Assembly (NCBI GenBank): GCA_947624755.1
Contig: CANQLQ010000017.1
Coordinates: forward strand, 1 to 15,693
Direction of reading: 5' to 3'
DNA from: an uncultured Clostridia bacterium
Lineage (GTDB): Bacteria; Bacillota; Clostridia; Oscillospirales; Acutalibacteraceae
Length of the DNA: 15,693 nucleotides
Every line of letters starts with the position of its first letter. The first letter of the stretch is position 1. This document shows, piece by piece, positions 6,352-14,140 of the stretch. The notes beneath the pieces were generated by a model. It saw nothing but the letters and a program-made list of their open reading frames with translations, had not been told where the DNA came from and did no database searches. A program made the translations under genes and the position numbers.

Positions 6352-8970
6352 TTAGTTTTCTTTCATCAAATATTTATATAACTTTTCTTCACAATCATCC
6401 ATCGGTAAAAAGAAGTTGTCCATACGTTTCTTGAAAATGTCGTCAGGGATAAAATTGTTTTCTGCTATCCGTTTTAATTCTTCTATTGCCGCCTTGGGTT
6501 CAAGTACCAGATTGCCGAAAGCCTCTTCAAACGGCAGATCAAGCTTTCTGTAATTGCTGATACCGGATTCAATTTCCTCTATATCGGGCACGAAATAAAC
6601 TACCGGACGGCTCAAATATGCATAATCAAATACATAGGATGAAATATCGGTCATGAAAATTTTATAATCTTCTACATCTACTTTGCCGTCGACAATACTT
6701 ACCCTGTCAGATTTGATTTCAAACAAGTCTATTGCAGATTTCATATTTTGATGCAGTTTAGCGTCCAGATATAAATTGTTTTTCTCAAGAAAATCAGCCA
6801 ATTCCGGACTGCTTAAGAAAGCAATAAATTTAGTAAAATACTTTGATTTGAGAAGTTGTTTTGTGTTTCCCTCCCAAAGTGCATCGGTATTTTTTCTGAC
6901 AAGATAACTTCTCCATGACGGAGCAAAGATGATGCGGTTTTTTGCCTTCCTGCTCTTGTCAATATGATTATATCTTGGCATACCGAATGGAAGAATGTCC
7001 TCAGGTCTGTAATTGTATTTATTTATTAAATTGTTTTGTTCAAATTCTGATGAAACAACAATTTTGTCGAATTTACACCTTTCTGCAGATTGCATCCACC
7101 TCAAATCTGCGTGCAAAACACCATGCTGCAAATATATAACAGTAGGCTGGTGAAGGTCTCTTAGATATACCATATCAGCCTCTTCTAACGGCAGGCGGGG
7201 GCGGACGTCTATAAAGCTTACAATTGAATACTCAGCTTTAAAATAAAGACTTTTATGGATATCGCTTTCAAATTCAATCAAATGTTTTGACTGTTTATTG
7301 GTGCAAAGCTCTTTTATTTCATCCATATTGCCGTCACAAATGTAATATCTGTCTATGCCGTCTTCTTTTTCAAAATCATGCTGAAACTGATAAAATCCGT
7401 TTTCCGCACCTATTGTGTGATGATCTGAATATATCCATATTCTGTTTTTCTTTTGAGAAGAGAGCACTTTGTTTCTCAAATTTGATAGTTCTTCAGGAAT
7501 TGGTACAGAAAAGCTTCTGTTAGCTTCCAAATCATATTGTTCTTCCTGCGAAATTTTGCTTACCTCAATTGTGTTATTTCTAAGAGAAAGCAGATATCCG
7601 TCACGGACAAAGGATGTTATACCAATTTTTTTATTGAACACAGATATTGCTGCGCAGTTAAGTCGTGTTTTGAGTTCAACACCGTTAAATTTAACAATAA
7701 AGAACAGCTTATCATTATCAGAGCTCTTGAAAGAAAACCTAAAGCCCCAAAAATTATTTGTACGTGTCTTTGATTTATAGCAACCGTTTATTGACTCAAA
7801 CGCAGGGACATTAAATCTTTTATTATTTACAAAAGCAATAACTTCAGGGATGTCTTTAATATAGTTAAATATGGGGGATTTTACAAATCCCAAAACAGAT
7901 ACAACGCCTTTTTTAACATCGACTTTGCTCAGGACAATCTCCATTTTCTTGCTATGGTAAATTGTTTTGCCGTCAACGCCGATATATATATCCCCGGTGT
8001 TTAATATTACTGTTGGATGAGCGTTTTTTTTCAAAGAGATCCAGAAATGGTGATGGAATACATCCATTGAGGGATGATTTATTATGATGTCAGTATCTAC
8101 CTTTTCCATAAGAGCTTTGATTCTGCCAATCGCTTCGTCAAACTGCTCTTTTTTGTAATGATAAGGAAAAAGCATATTTGCTTTTAGCTTCCAGTTAATA
8201 TCATGTATAAACATTCCTTGAAAATATGGCGGAACATGCTCATACTGGTTGAACAGAAACTCATAATACGCAATGGTCGGTTCCCATAATTCGATCGGGC
8301 TGCTATGCACAGACATAATGCTGCCCTCGTGCGCTAAGTACATATATTCTGCATCCTGGCAAAACCCTATTTTCATTTTTTCGCTTAATACTTGATTAAT
8401 ATATTTTTGATCTTCGTGTACTAAAAAGGAAGAATCAAACAGTGTATTTTTTTCTAACTTATTTTTGACGCAAATATTCATAGTGGTTTGCGTAATATAT
8501 GGATATTTCTCTAAATCATATACGCCATCTTTTTTCAAAAAACTAAATCTATAATGATTATATTTTGTAAGCTCCCATTTTTCGTCATATTTTTTTAAAG
8601 GATAGGTTACTAAGTCTACCTCATCATACACTTCTTCAAAAAAATTAACTATATTTTCAACCGATGTGCAGCTCAGTTTATCATCTGAATCCAAAAAAAG
8701 AATAAATTTTCCCTCGGCATGGGCAAGCCCCAAATTTCGTGCGGCGGCAGGACCTCCATTCTCTTTATTGAACACCTTAAAGAAAGAATGTTTCTTAGCA
8801 TATTTATTGCAAATCGCAGGGCTGTTGTCTGTTGAGCCGTCGTTTATCAGCAGAACCTCCATTTTGTCATGGCTGATAGTCTGAGCAATAAGGCTGTCAA
8901 GGCAGTCTCTGAGATATTTTTTAACATTGTATACCGGAACTATCACAGTTACTTTATATTTAAAATCCAT
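6352..8970 (-). CDS. Fusion of GT2 glycosyltransferase and CDP-glycerol glycerophosphotransferase (TagF-like)
   Basis: An 872-residue two-domain enzyme. Residues 4-100 are a GT2/GT-A nucleotide-sugar transferase: VTVIVPVYNVKKYLRDCLDSL, then INDGSTDNS (D44), the GGPAAARNLGL block, and LDSDD with the DxD metal site (D94, D96). A long middle part (about 225-500) is unassigned. From about 510 it matches the TagF/TarF glycerophosphotransferase domain: YLQHG with candidate catalytic H616, the APSWR motif (683-687), and TDISSYVFDYAYL (774-786). Such enzymes transfer glycerol (or ribitol) phosphate from CDP-alditols to teichoic-acid-like polymers at the inner membrane face. The frame opens at a GTG (8979), but that codon lies inside the ribosome binding site AGAGGTGA. 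The ATG at 8970 has ideal spacing and was chosen. It follows the GT-like gene by 25 bp. The polymer made is unknown. Confidence 0.88.
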   Translation of the reverse strand: MDFKYKVTVIVPVYNVKKYLRDCLDSLIAQTISHDKMEVLLINDGSTDNSPAICNKYAKKHSFFKVFNKENGGPAAARNLGLAHAEGKFILFLDSDDKLSCTSVENIVNFFEEVYDEVDLVTYPLKKYDEKWELTKYNHYRFSFLKKDGVYDLEKYPYITQTTMNICVKNKLEKNTLFDSSFLVHEDQKYINQVLSEKMKIGFCQDAEYMYLAHEGSIMSVHSSPIELWEPTIAYYEFLFNQYEHVPPYFQGMFIHDINWKLKANMLFPYHYKKEQFDEAIGRIKALMEKVDTDIIINHPSMDVFHHHFWISLKKNAHPTVILNTGDIYIGVDGKTIYHSKKMEIVLSKVDVKKGVVSVLGFVKSPIFNYIKDIPEVIAFVNNKRFNVPAFESINGCYKSKTRTNNFWGFRFSFKSSDNDKLFFIVKFNGVELKTRLNCAAISVFNKKIGITSFVRDGYLLSLRNNTIEVSKISQEEQYDLEANRSFSVPIPEELSNLRNKVLSSQKKNRIWIYSDHHTIGAENGFYQFQHDFEKEDGIDRYYICDGNMDEIKELCTNKQSKHLIEFESDIHKSLYFKAEYSIVSFIDVRPRLPLEEADMVYLRDLHQPTVIYLQHGVLHADLRWMQSAERCKFDKIVVSSEFEQNNLINKYNYRPEDILPFGMPRYNHIDKSRKAKNRIIFAPSWRSYLVRKNTDALWEGNTKQLLKSKYFTKFIAFLSSPELADFLEKNNLYLDAKLHQNMKSAIDLFEIKSDRVSIVDGKVDVEDYKIFMTDISSYVFDYAYLSRPVVYFVPDIEEIESGISNYRKLDLPFEEAFGNLVLEPKAAIEELKRIAENNFIPDDIFKKRMDNFFLPMDDCEEKLYKYLMKEN

Positions 8971-8995
8971 TGCATTCACCTCTGTTAAGAATCAG

Positions 8996-10234
8996 TTACT
9001 TCTTTTTCCTGCTTAACTTGTATTTGAGCCATGCTTTGAAGCTCTTAATTAAATCTCTCATTCCAAGCTTTCCCTGCGCATAAAGGGCGGGAACTTGCTT
9101 ACGAGGATCTGCGAGCGCATTGGTCTTTTTGTCAACGGTCTTTACTTTCTTTTTCAACGAATTGAAGTTTTCATTAAGCGATTTTAAGCTTTTTGTATTC
9201 TTTTTTATTTTCGTCGTAAGAGATTTCAATTTTAATTGTTGTTCATTCTGCTCACTTATTAAGAAGGAAATTGGTTTTTCAATCGGCGAAACGATGTCCA
9301 CCATCATCATCTCTAACCGGGCTTTCATAACAGGTGTTATCATGCGCTCTATATAAAAGAGGTAAGCTTCAATGTCCATAGCGCTAAGCGATTCAATATT
9401 ACCGCCTATGTAAAGGCTGTAAATATTTCTTGCAAAATCATTTGATTTTGTCAGTTCGCCAATCTCTTTGATAAGATCAAATATGCTGCTCTTTACTGCC
9501 AAATCATATTCTTTGCAGATAAGCAATCTGTACAGCTTTGAAAGGTATTTATCAAAGAGGAAAAGACCTGCCTTTGAATTTGCCTTTATGGCTTTGCCTA
9601 TTATGTCAAGGATCTTTGCTTTGTTTTGCAAGCAGCACTCGGCATCATCGACTGACCGACCGAGCGTTTCGGAGGGTAAATAAAAGCACACCTCATCCGA
9701 TACAGCTTGCGATACTCCTTCGGCTATCATCTTGTCGATCCATATCTCAAAGGGTATTTTTTCGCTTATTGAATCATAGGTAAGCTGAGACAGGAGCTTT
9801 TTTTTGATAAAGATGCTTTGAAGATCGGCTTTTTCAGTGTTAATTACCGTGCTCTCGTTCATCTTCGTTACGATATAATCTTCATCATCTTTTACGGCGT
9901 GAGAGACAGCTATAATATCTGCATTTATTTCAGCTGCGGTTTGTGAAGCCACGGGAGACGCTACGGTGTAGATCGAGATGAAGTTTATAAGACTTTCTTC
10001 TTCTGCGTATGAAACAGCCTCTTTTATCTTATCGAAATCGTTCTGCGGCTTATCCGATATAAGTTTTAAGCCGCCGGAAGAGCCAAGAAAATCGGCAAAC
10101 TCTCCTGTTTTATCGAATTGATTTTCCGCAATTATTATTTCAGTGTCTTTATATGTCTGCCTAAGCAGGGAGCTGACACAGCGTATAAGAAATGCTGACG
10201 ATTTGAACGGGGTGATAATATGGGTGATTTTCAT
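8996..10234 (-). CDS. Degenerate GT2-like protein with C-terminal coiled coil
   Basis: A 412-residue protein. Its first ~100 residues align by eye with GT2 transferases (THIITPFKSSAFLIRCVSSL, LRQTYKDTEIIIAE), and SLLRQTYKD is close to the usual SLLNQTYKD. The catalytic landmarks are gone: the expected DDGS segment reads AENQF (36-40), and the expected FLDSDD segment reads FISIYT (85-90), with no DxD. Downstream is helical sequence, then a lysine-rich coiled coil (about 328-371) and a basic amphipathic C-terminus ending KYKLSRKKK. It may be a non-catalytic GT-A scaffold associated with the membrane or with the adjacent GT2/TagF fusion. The ATG has a GAGGT site about 8 bp upstream. It is the first gene of the five-gene operon, with a sigma-A type promoter about 200 bp upstream. 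The ORF is intact, so it is not an ordinary pseudogene. Function is unassigned. Confidence 0.8.
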   Translation of the reverse strand: MKITHIITPFKSSAFLIRCVSSLLRQTYKDTEIIIAENQFDKTGEFADFLGSSGGLKLISDKPQNDFDKIKEAVSYAEEESLINFISIYTVASPVASQTAAEINADIIAVSHAVKDDEDYIVTKMNESTVINTEKADLQSIFIKKKLLSQLTYDSISEKIPFEIWIDKMIAEGVSQAVSDEVCFYLPSETLGRSVDDAECCLQNKAKILDIIGKAIKANSKAGLFLFDKYLSKLYRLLICKEYDLAVKSSIFDLIKEIGELTKSNDFARNIYSLYIGGNIESLSAMDIEAYLFYIERMITPVMKARLEMMMVDIVSPIEKPISFLISEQNEQQLKLKSLTTKIKKNTKSLKSLNENFNSLKKKVKTVDKKTNALADPRKQVPALYAQGKLGMRDLIKSFKAWLKYKLSRKKK

Positions 10235-10433
10235 ACGGTTTACCTCTTTTTTCTTTAAGAAATTCCTGCTCGTATTGCTATATTGCGTAGCTTTGCATTC
10301 TCAGTTTTTTTGCCAATCATAGTTATCAAATATATTTACCGCAATTAAAAATATTATGCATTTTTGCCGGATGACGGACTATAGGAAATAATATTATAGT
10401 ATTACCAATATTTTCATTTTTGTATTTTCATTT

Positions 10434-10462
10434 ATGGTATCACATAAAACCGGGAAAGTCAA
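10434..10462 (-). promoter_or_regulatory. Promoter of the five-gene glycan operon
   Basis: Read on the minus strand: TTGACT (10462-10457), a 17-bp spacer, then TACCAT (10439-10434) preceded by TGA, an extended -10. This is a good sigma-A type match. The start site is predicted near 10427, giving an approximately 190-nt untranslated leader. Confidence 0.65.
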
Positions 10463-10560
10463 TACAGAACAAAGGTTAGTTGTCAGATGATATTATTGAA
10501 TATATTGACAAGTTCAAGAAAATCGGAGTTTTGTATTGAAAAAAACAAACGAGTTTGATA

Positions 10561-10569
10561 TGATATAAT
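10561..10569 (+). promoter_or_regulatory. Extended -10 promoter of the deacetylase gene
   Basis: TGATATAAT is an extended -10 box (TG, one base, TATAAT) 48 bp before the chosen GTG start. The -35 region is poor: TTGAAA at 10536-10541 is 22 bp away. It is therefore probably an extended -10 dependent promoter. Confidence 0.55.
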
Positions 10570-10616
10570 TACAATAATAAATCAGTACGATGAGCGTAGA
10601 AATAAGGATGATTACA

Positions 10617-12089
10617 GTGAAAAAAACAATAAAACTTTTTTCTGTTTTTTTATTTAGCGTTTTAATATCTTTTACTTTTGCACTTTCAATTTCGGCAAAA
10701 GAACTTGCAACCCCGGTTTTAACCGCAAGAAATACGTCGGACAGCATAGTTATAAGCTGGAAGCCGGTTAAAGGTGCGCAAAGCTATGAGGTTTATAAAC
10801 TCAACAGCGACAAAAAATGGGTCAAGAAAGTTTCTTTAAATAAAAGAACCTTTACCGATACCATAGTCAAAAACGGCAGGGCTTATAATTATAAAGTAAG
10901 AGCAGTTTCAAAAAGCGGAAAAAGCGGGTATGGAAAAATCAAACAGGTTTTTCTTAAAGCTCCGAAGCTCAGAGCAATAACCAACACGGCCGGCGGAGTA
11001 AAACTTAGCTGGAAAAACAACCCTTCTGCTAAAATTTACAGAATTTACCGTAAAAAAGATTCAACCGACTATAAGCTTATTGCAAAAGTAAAAGGCGGGA
11101 AAACCACGTTTGTTGACAAAACGGCAAAGAACGTAGTTAAATATAAATACACAATTTCATCTCAATCGGGTGATTACAGAAGTAAAGCAAACGGTGAGCC
11201 GCTGACAATTAATTTTGTTTCAAAGGTAAAAAATCTTTCGGCAAAAAATTCGCCCGACGGCGTAACATTACGCTGGAGCAAGATAAGCGGTGCAGCAGGA
11301 TATGTCGTTTACCGCAAAACTTCGGGCGCTTCCGATTGGGTAAAAGCCGCAACGGTCAAAAATGCGCAAAAATATGTTGACAAAAAGACCGCTTATGGCA
11401 AAAAGAACTATTACAAGGTTTGTGCATATGTAAAAAGCAGTAATCCCGGTGCATTTTCCGATTATGTGTCGGTTTACTCGGTAAATCCTAAGAAAAAGAT
11501 GGTTGCGCTGACCTTTGACGACGGTCCGTACAGACCGGTTACAAACAAAATTCTTGACTCTCTTCAAAAATATAACGCAAGGGCAACATTTTTTGTTGTT
11601 GGCTCAAGGCTCAGTACATACAGTGACTGCCTTGAAAGGGAAAACAAGCTCGGCTGCGAAATTGCGTGCCATACTTATAACCATAAGAGTCTTACGTCGA
11701 TTAGTGAAAGCTCAATCAAAAAAGAAATTTCCGACACAAACAGCCTTGTCAAAAAATATACCGGTCAGACAGTAAAGCTTGTCCGTGCACCGGGCGGAGC
11801 GGTAAATACAAAAGTCAAAAATACCGTTTCATATCCGCTTATTAACTGGTCGGTTGACACTCAGGACTGGAAAAACAGAAACGCTGACACAACCTTTGCC
11901 AATTTCAGAAGAAGTGTTAAAGACGGCTCAATTGTACTTATGCATGACCTTTATACTTCAACCGGCAATGCCGCCTCAAGGGCGATCGCGTGGCTTGTAA
12001 ATAACGGTTACCAGATTGTGACGGTTTCGGAAATGATGGACGCAAAAGGTATCAAGATGCAAAATGGCCAATTGTACACACATGGATAA
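10617..12089 (+). CDS. Secreted polysaccharide deacetylase (CE4) with FN3-like repeats
   Basis: A 490-residue exported protein. The frame is open from ATG 10590, but GTG 10617 has AAGGA 8 bp upstream and yields a clean signal peptide (MKKTIKLFSVFLFSV through SISA, cleavage near residue 27). Three fibronectin-III-like modules (about 31-115, 116-201, 202-289) share GVxLxW or IVISW strands, (Y)xVY/YRIYRK and YKVxA patterns. The NodB deacetylase domain follows with all five family motifs: TFDDGP (299-304; D301 predicted base, D302 metal), HTYNH (352-356; both His metal-binding), RAPGG (390-394), WSVDTQDW (411-418) and LMHD (441-444). It should remove N- or O-acetyl groups from peptidoglycan or another surface glycan outside the membrane. 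Length and layout suit a wall-modifying enzyme with glycan-binding repeats. No sortase or TM anchor is seen. Converges with asnA. Confidence 0.92.
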   Translation: MKKTIKLFSVFLFSVLISFTFALSISAKELATPVLTARNTSDSIVISWKPVKGAQSYEVYKLNSDKKWVKKVSLNKRTFTDTIVKNGRAYNYKVRAVSKSGKSGYGKIKQVFLKAPKLRAITNTAGGVKLSWKNNPSAKIYRIYRKKDSTDYKLIAKVKGGKTTFVDKTAKNVVKYKYTISSQSGDYRSKANGEPLTINFVSKVKNLSAKNSPDGVTLRWSKISGAAGYVVYRKTSGASDWVKAATVKNAQKYVDKKTAYGKKNYYKVCAYVKSSNPGAFSDYVSVYSVNPKKKMVALTFDDGPYRPVTNKILDSLQKYNARATFFVVGSRLSTYSDCLERENKLGCEIACHTYNHKSLTSISESSIKKEISDTNSLVKKYTGQTVKLVRAPGGAVNTKVKNTVSYPLINWSVDTQDWKNRNADTTFANFRRSVKDGSIVLMHDLYTSTGNAASRAIAWLVNNGYQIVTVSEMMDAKGIKMQNGQLYTHG

Positions 12090-12221
12090 TTTTTGAGGTC
12101 GTAGCAATTTGAATTTCTTTACTGTTGCTTAAGGTGACGCGTGTGTTCGCCTTGTAAATTTAAGGAGACCGCATAGGGTCTATCCTGCTGCGACAGTCCT
12201 GATATGTATTAAGGAATGAAT

Positions 12222-12264
12222 AAATAAAAAATCTCCGCTGTCTGACGATGGCGGAGATATATTT
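12222..12264. terminator. Terminator of asnA, possibly bidirectional
   Basis: Inverted repeat ATCTCCGC (12231-12238) and GCGGAGAT (12251-12258) with a 12-base loop. On the minus strand it is followed by a run of T (plus-strand AAAAA at 12226-12230) just after the asnA stop, a canonical intrinsic terminator. On the plus strand ATATTTTT follows, so it may also stop the deacetylase transcript. The rest of 12090-12221 shows only weak hairpins and no gene. Confidence 0.85.
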
Positions 12265-13266
12265 TTAAAGAAGCTGTGCTCCATGGCTTTTGCAGTATTC
12301 GACAGTCTCATTATCCCAGTAAGATGACTGAACTTCACCGATATGGGCTTTTCTAAGGAAAAACATACACATTCTTGACTGGCCGATACCGCCGCCGATT
12401 GTGTATGGAAGCTCACCCGAAAGAAGAGCCTTATGGAACGGATATTCTTTTCTTTCCTCACAGCCCGCAATTTTAAGCTGCCTTTCAAGAGCCTCTTCGT
12501 CTACACGAATACCCATTGAGGAAAGTTCAAGCGCGATGTCGAGAACAGGGTAGTAAACAATAATATCACCGTTGAGAGACCAGTCGTCATAGTCGGGCGC
12601 TCTGCCGTCGTGGGGTTTGCCGTCTTTCAGCGCACCGCCGACTTCCATAAGGAAAATTGCGCCGTGTTCTTTTGCGGCAATGTATTCACGTTCTTTGCGT
12701 GTTTTATCGGGATACATTTCCTCAAGTTCTTTTGTTGAAACAAAATGAATGGTTTCGGGAAGAAGGTTTCCGATAAAGTTGTATTCTTTGGTTATGTAAT
12801 ATTCGGTATGACGAAGGACGGTATAGATAAGATTGACTGTATTTTTGAGCGTTTCAACCGTTCTGTCCTCTTTTGCAATAATTTTTTCCCAATCCCATTG
12901 ATCAACAAAAATAGAATGAATATTATCTGTCTGTTCGTCGCGGCGAATAGCATTCATATCGGTATAAAGACCTTCATTCTTTTCAAAACCGTACATTTTG
13001 AGCGCATATCTTTTCCACTTGGCAAGAGAATGAACGATTTCAAATTTTTCTTTGCTGAAAAGGTCAAAGTCTACAGGTCTTTCGGTTCCGTTGAGGTTAT
13101 CGTTTATACCGCTTTCGGCGCTGACAAAAAGCGGAGCGGAAACTCTTGTGAGATTAAGTTCAATTGCAAGATCCTTTTCAAAAAAATCTTTTACTTTTTT
13201 AATTGCGATCTCTGTGTCACGAAGACTGAGGTGCGAGCTGTAATTTTCGGGAATAAAAGCTGACAT
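12265..13266 (-). CDS. asnA: Aspartate--ammonia ligase (asparagine synthetase A)
   Basis: A 333-residue cytosolic enzyme converting aspartate, ammonia and ATP to asparagine, AMP and pyrophosphate. It has the class II aminoacyl-tRNA-synthetase-like fold of AsnA. Family blocks are visible: APLFVSAESGINDNLNGTER (44-63), YTDMNAIRRDE (101-111), VDQWDWEK (121-128), the DGRAPDYDDW block (220-229) and the class II motif-3-like GGGIGQSR (291-298). Length fits the family (about 330). The ATG has AAGAAGG about 8 bp upstream. It is a single-gene unit with a consensus promoter (TTGACA, 18 bp, TATAAT) 47 bp upstream and a strong terminator just after the stop. The roughly 40-nt leader leaves no room for a T-box, which some Firmicute asparagine genes carry, so regulation must act elsewhere. 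Confidence 0.96.
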   Translation of the reverse strand: MSAFIPENYSSHLSLRDTEIAIKKVKDFFEKDLAIELNLTRVSAPLFVSAESGINDNLNGTERPVDFDLFSKEKFEIVHSLAKWKRYALKMYGFEKNEGLYTDMNAIRRDEQTDNIHSIFVDQWDWEKIIAKEDRTVETLKNTVNLIYTVLRHTEYYITKEYNFIGNLLPETIHFVSTKELEEMYPDKTRKEREYIAAKEHGAIFLMEVGGALKDGKPHDGRAPDYDDWSLNGDIIVYYPVLDIALELSSMGIRVDEEALERQLKIAGCEERKEYPFHKALLSGELPYTIGGGIGQSRMCMFFLRKAHIGEVQSSYWDNETVEYCKSHGAQLL

Positions 13267-13312
13267 AGTATTACCTTCTTTACTCTGCGAGGGCAGAAAA
13301 ATTTACCAAAAC

Positions 13313-13342
13313 ATTATACCAAAAAAGTAATTGCAATGTCAA
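13313..13342 (-). promoter_or_regulatory. Promoter of asnA
   Basis: On the minus strand a perfect TTGACA (13342-13337), an 18-bp spacer and a perfect TATAAT (13318-13313). The predicted start is near 13306, about 40 nt before the ATG. Confidence 0.85.
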
Positions 13343-13419
13343 CTGAAAAACATAAGCGCCGATGTATCGTCAGCGCTCAAAATAAATATTGACTAAACCG
13401 TATGCACATTTTTGAAAAT

Positions 13420-13471
13420 TAAGGAAGCACTGATTAATTCAGGGCGGCTTATATTAATCAGTGATTCCTTA
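13420..13471. repeat. Short complete MITE copy (48 bp, TA-flanked)
   Basis: The element proper is 13422-13469. Its arms, extended into the flanks, are 21 bases each (13418-13438 and 13453-13473), complementary at 20 of 21 positions around a 14-base centre. It starts AGGAA, ends TTCCT and is flanked by TA on both sides. It looks like an internally deleted member of the family whose long copy is at 14490-14597. It lies 5 bp beyond the ArsR stop, where the large hairpin may also act as a transcription stop. Confidence 0.8.
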
Positions 13472-13476
13472 ATGCG

Positions 13477-13836
13477 TTACAGCTCTTCGAGATGTTCAAC
13501 TGCCATTTCAAAGATTTCTTTGACGTGCTCATCGGAAAGGGTATAGTAAACGACCTTGCCGTCTTTGCGGTTTTTTACAAGATTTGCCTGACGCAAAATT
13601 TTAAGCTGATGAGAAACGGCCGATTTTGTCATATTCAAAACTACCGCGATATCGCACACGCAAAGCTCATTTTCGTGAAGCGCCCAGAGAATTTTTATTC
13701 TTGTGCTGTCAGCGAAGACCTTGAAAAACTCGGCAAGGTCAAACAGCATTTCATCATTAGGCATATGCTCTTTTGTGCTTTTAACAACGCCTTCATGGAT
13801 ATGGTTGCAGTCACAAGTAAGCTCGTTTTTACCCAA
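13477..13836 (-). CDS. ArsR/SmtB-family metal-responsive repressor
   Basis: A 119-residue winged-helix repressor. The helix-turn-helix region includes FFKVFADSTRIKILWAL, MTKSAVSHQLKILRQANLV and the wing RKDGKVVYYTL. Two known metal sites appear. One is an alpha3N-type thiolate set: C59-x-C61 in ELCVCDIA, with candidate N-terminal ligands C8, C10, H12, H14. The other is an alpha5-type site with D102, H104, H115, E118, exactly the SmtB spacing. It probably senses Zn, Cd or Pb, releasing DNA on metal binding. The frame opens at GTG 13848, but the ribosome binding site AAGGTGGTGA overlaps those GTG codons. TTG 13836, 5 bp after it, is the better start. A dyad overlaps its own -10, suggesting autorepression. 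No efflux pump or metallothionein gene lies next to it in this window. Confidence 0.92.
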   Translation of the reverse strand: MGKNELTCDCNHIHEGVVKSTKEHMPNDEMLFDLAEFFKVFADSTRIKILWALHENELCVCDIAVVLNMTKSAVSHQLKILRQANLVKNRKDGKVVYYTLSDEHVKEIFEMAVEHLEEL

Positions 13837-13855
13837 AGTTGTCACCACCTTGAAC

Positions 13856-13899
13856 GTATATCAATAATATTATTATACTTTTTAGTCAGATTAAGTCAA
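13856..13899 (-). promoter_or_regulatory. Promoter and candidate operator of the ArsR-family gene
   Basis: Minus strand: TTGACT (13899-13894), a 16-bp spacer, TATAAT (13877-13872). A 23-bp imperfect palindrome at 13856-13878 (GTATA arms with an AATA/TATT core, 9 of 11 pairs) overlaps the -10 and start region, as expected for an autoregulating ArsR/SmtB repressor. Operator assignment is inference. Confidence 0.65.
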
Positions 13900-14051
13900 G
13901 AGTTGGTGCGGAACTTTCCTCCGACAATAATATATTGAATTTTTTTGGTTTTTTCTAATCACAGGAAAATATCCATGACAACCTAAAAAAGGTTATAAAT
14001 CAACAAAACATATACAATTTTACCATAAAAAAAGATTCGATTTATGCATAA
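13900..14051. other. AT-rich spacer without recognised genes
   Basis: Upstream of the ArsR promoter and before the peptide-1 promoter. Only a small AACCT/AGGTT hairpin near 13980-13996 was noticed. No coding region with a ribosome binding site was found. Confidence 0.5.
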
Positions 14052-14098
14052 TGACTATTGAAAAAAAGTAGCAATTGTGTTAAAGTTTTGTTAAGAGT
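14052..14098 (+). promoter_or_regulatory. Peptide-1 promoter within a conserved 47-bp block
   Basis: TTGAAA (14058-14063), a 17-bp spacer and TAAAGT (14081-14086). The 47 bases match 14700-14746 upstream of peptide 3 without gaps at 37 of 47 positions. Conservation continues past the -10 (TTTT, one base, TTAAGAGT), beyond what a bare promoter needs, which may mark an operator. Two TGTTAA motifs stand 11 bp apart (14079 and 14090). Confidence 0.65.
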
Positions 14099-14140
14099 GA
14101 AGAACTCGAATACATAATTTTTTTAGAGGAGGACATCACG

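Larger units (their letters stand above)
10235..10616. other. Divergent intergenic region
   Basis: A 382-bp, very AT-rich gap between the GT-like gene (minus) and the deacetylase gene (plus). It holds a minus-strand promoter at 10434-10462, leaving an approximately 190-nt leader before the GT-like gene, and a plus-strand extended -10 at 10561-10569. No coding region, tRNA or riboswitch family was recognised. Confidence 0.6.

Noticed and set aside
8971..8979. GTG start for the GT2/TagF fusion
   Set aside because: The GTG is part of the AGAGGTGA ribosome binding site that serves the ATG at 8970.
8996..10234. Calling the GT2-like gene a pseudogene
   Set aside because: The frame is uninterrupted, with a good start site and coherent coiled-coil and tail. 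Only the catalytic motifs are lost, which fits a non-enzymatic role better than decay.
12745..13263. Plus-strand 172-codon open frame
   Set aside because: It is antisense to asnA, whose protein sequence is clearly conserved. Considered a shadow.
13267..13312. T-box or other riboswitch before asnA
   Set aside because: The leader is only about 40 nt and has no T-box sequence or suitable hairpins.
13837..13848. GTG starts for the ArsR-family repressor
   Set aside because: These codons lie in AAGGTGGTGA, a near-perfect ribosome binding site placed 5 bp before TTG 13836.
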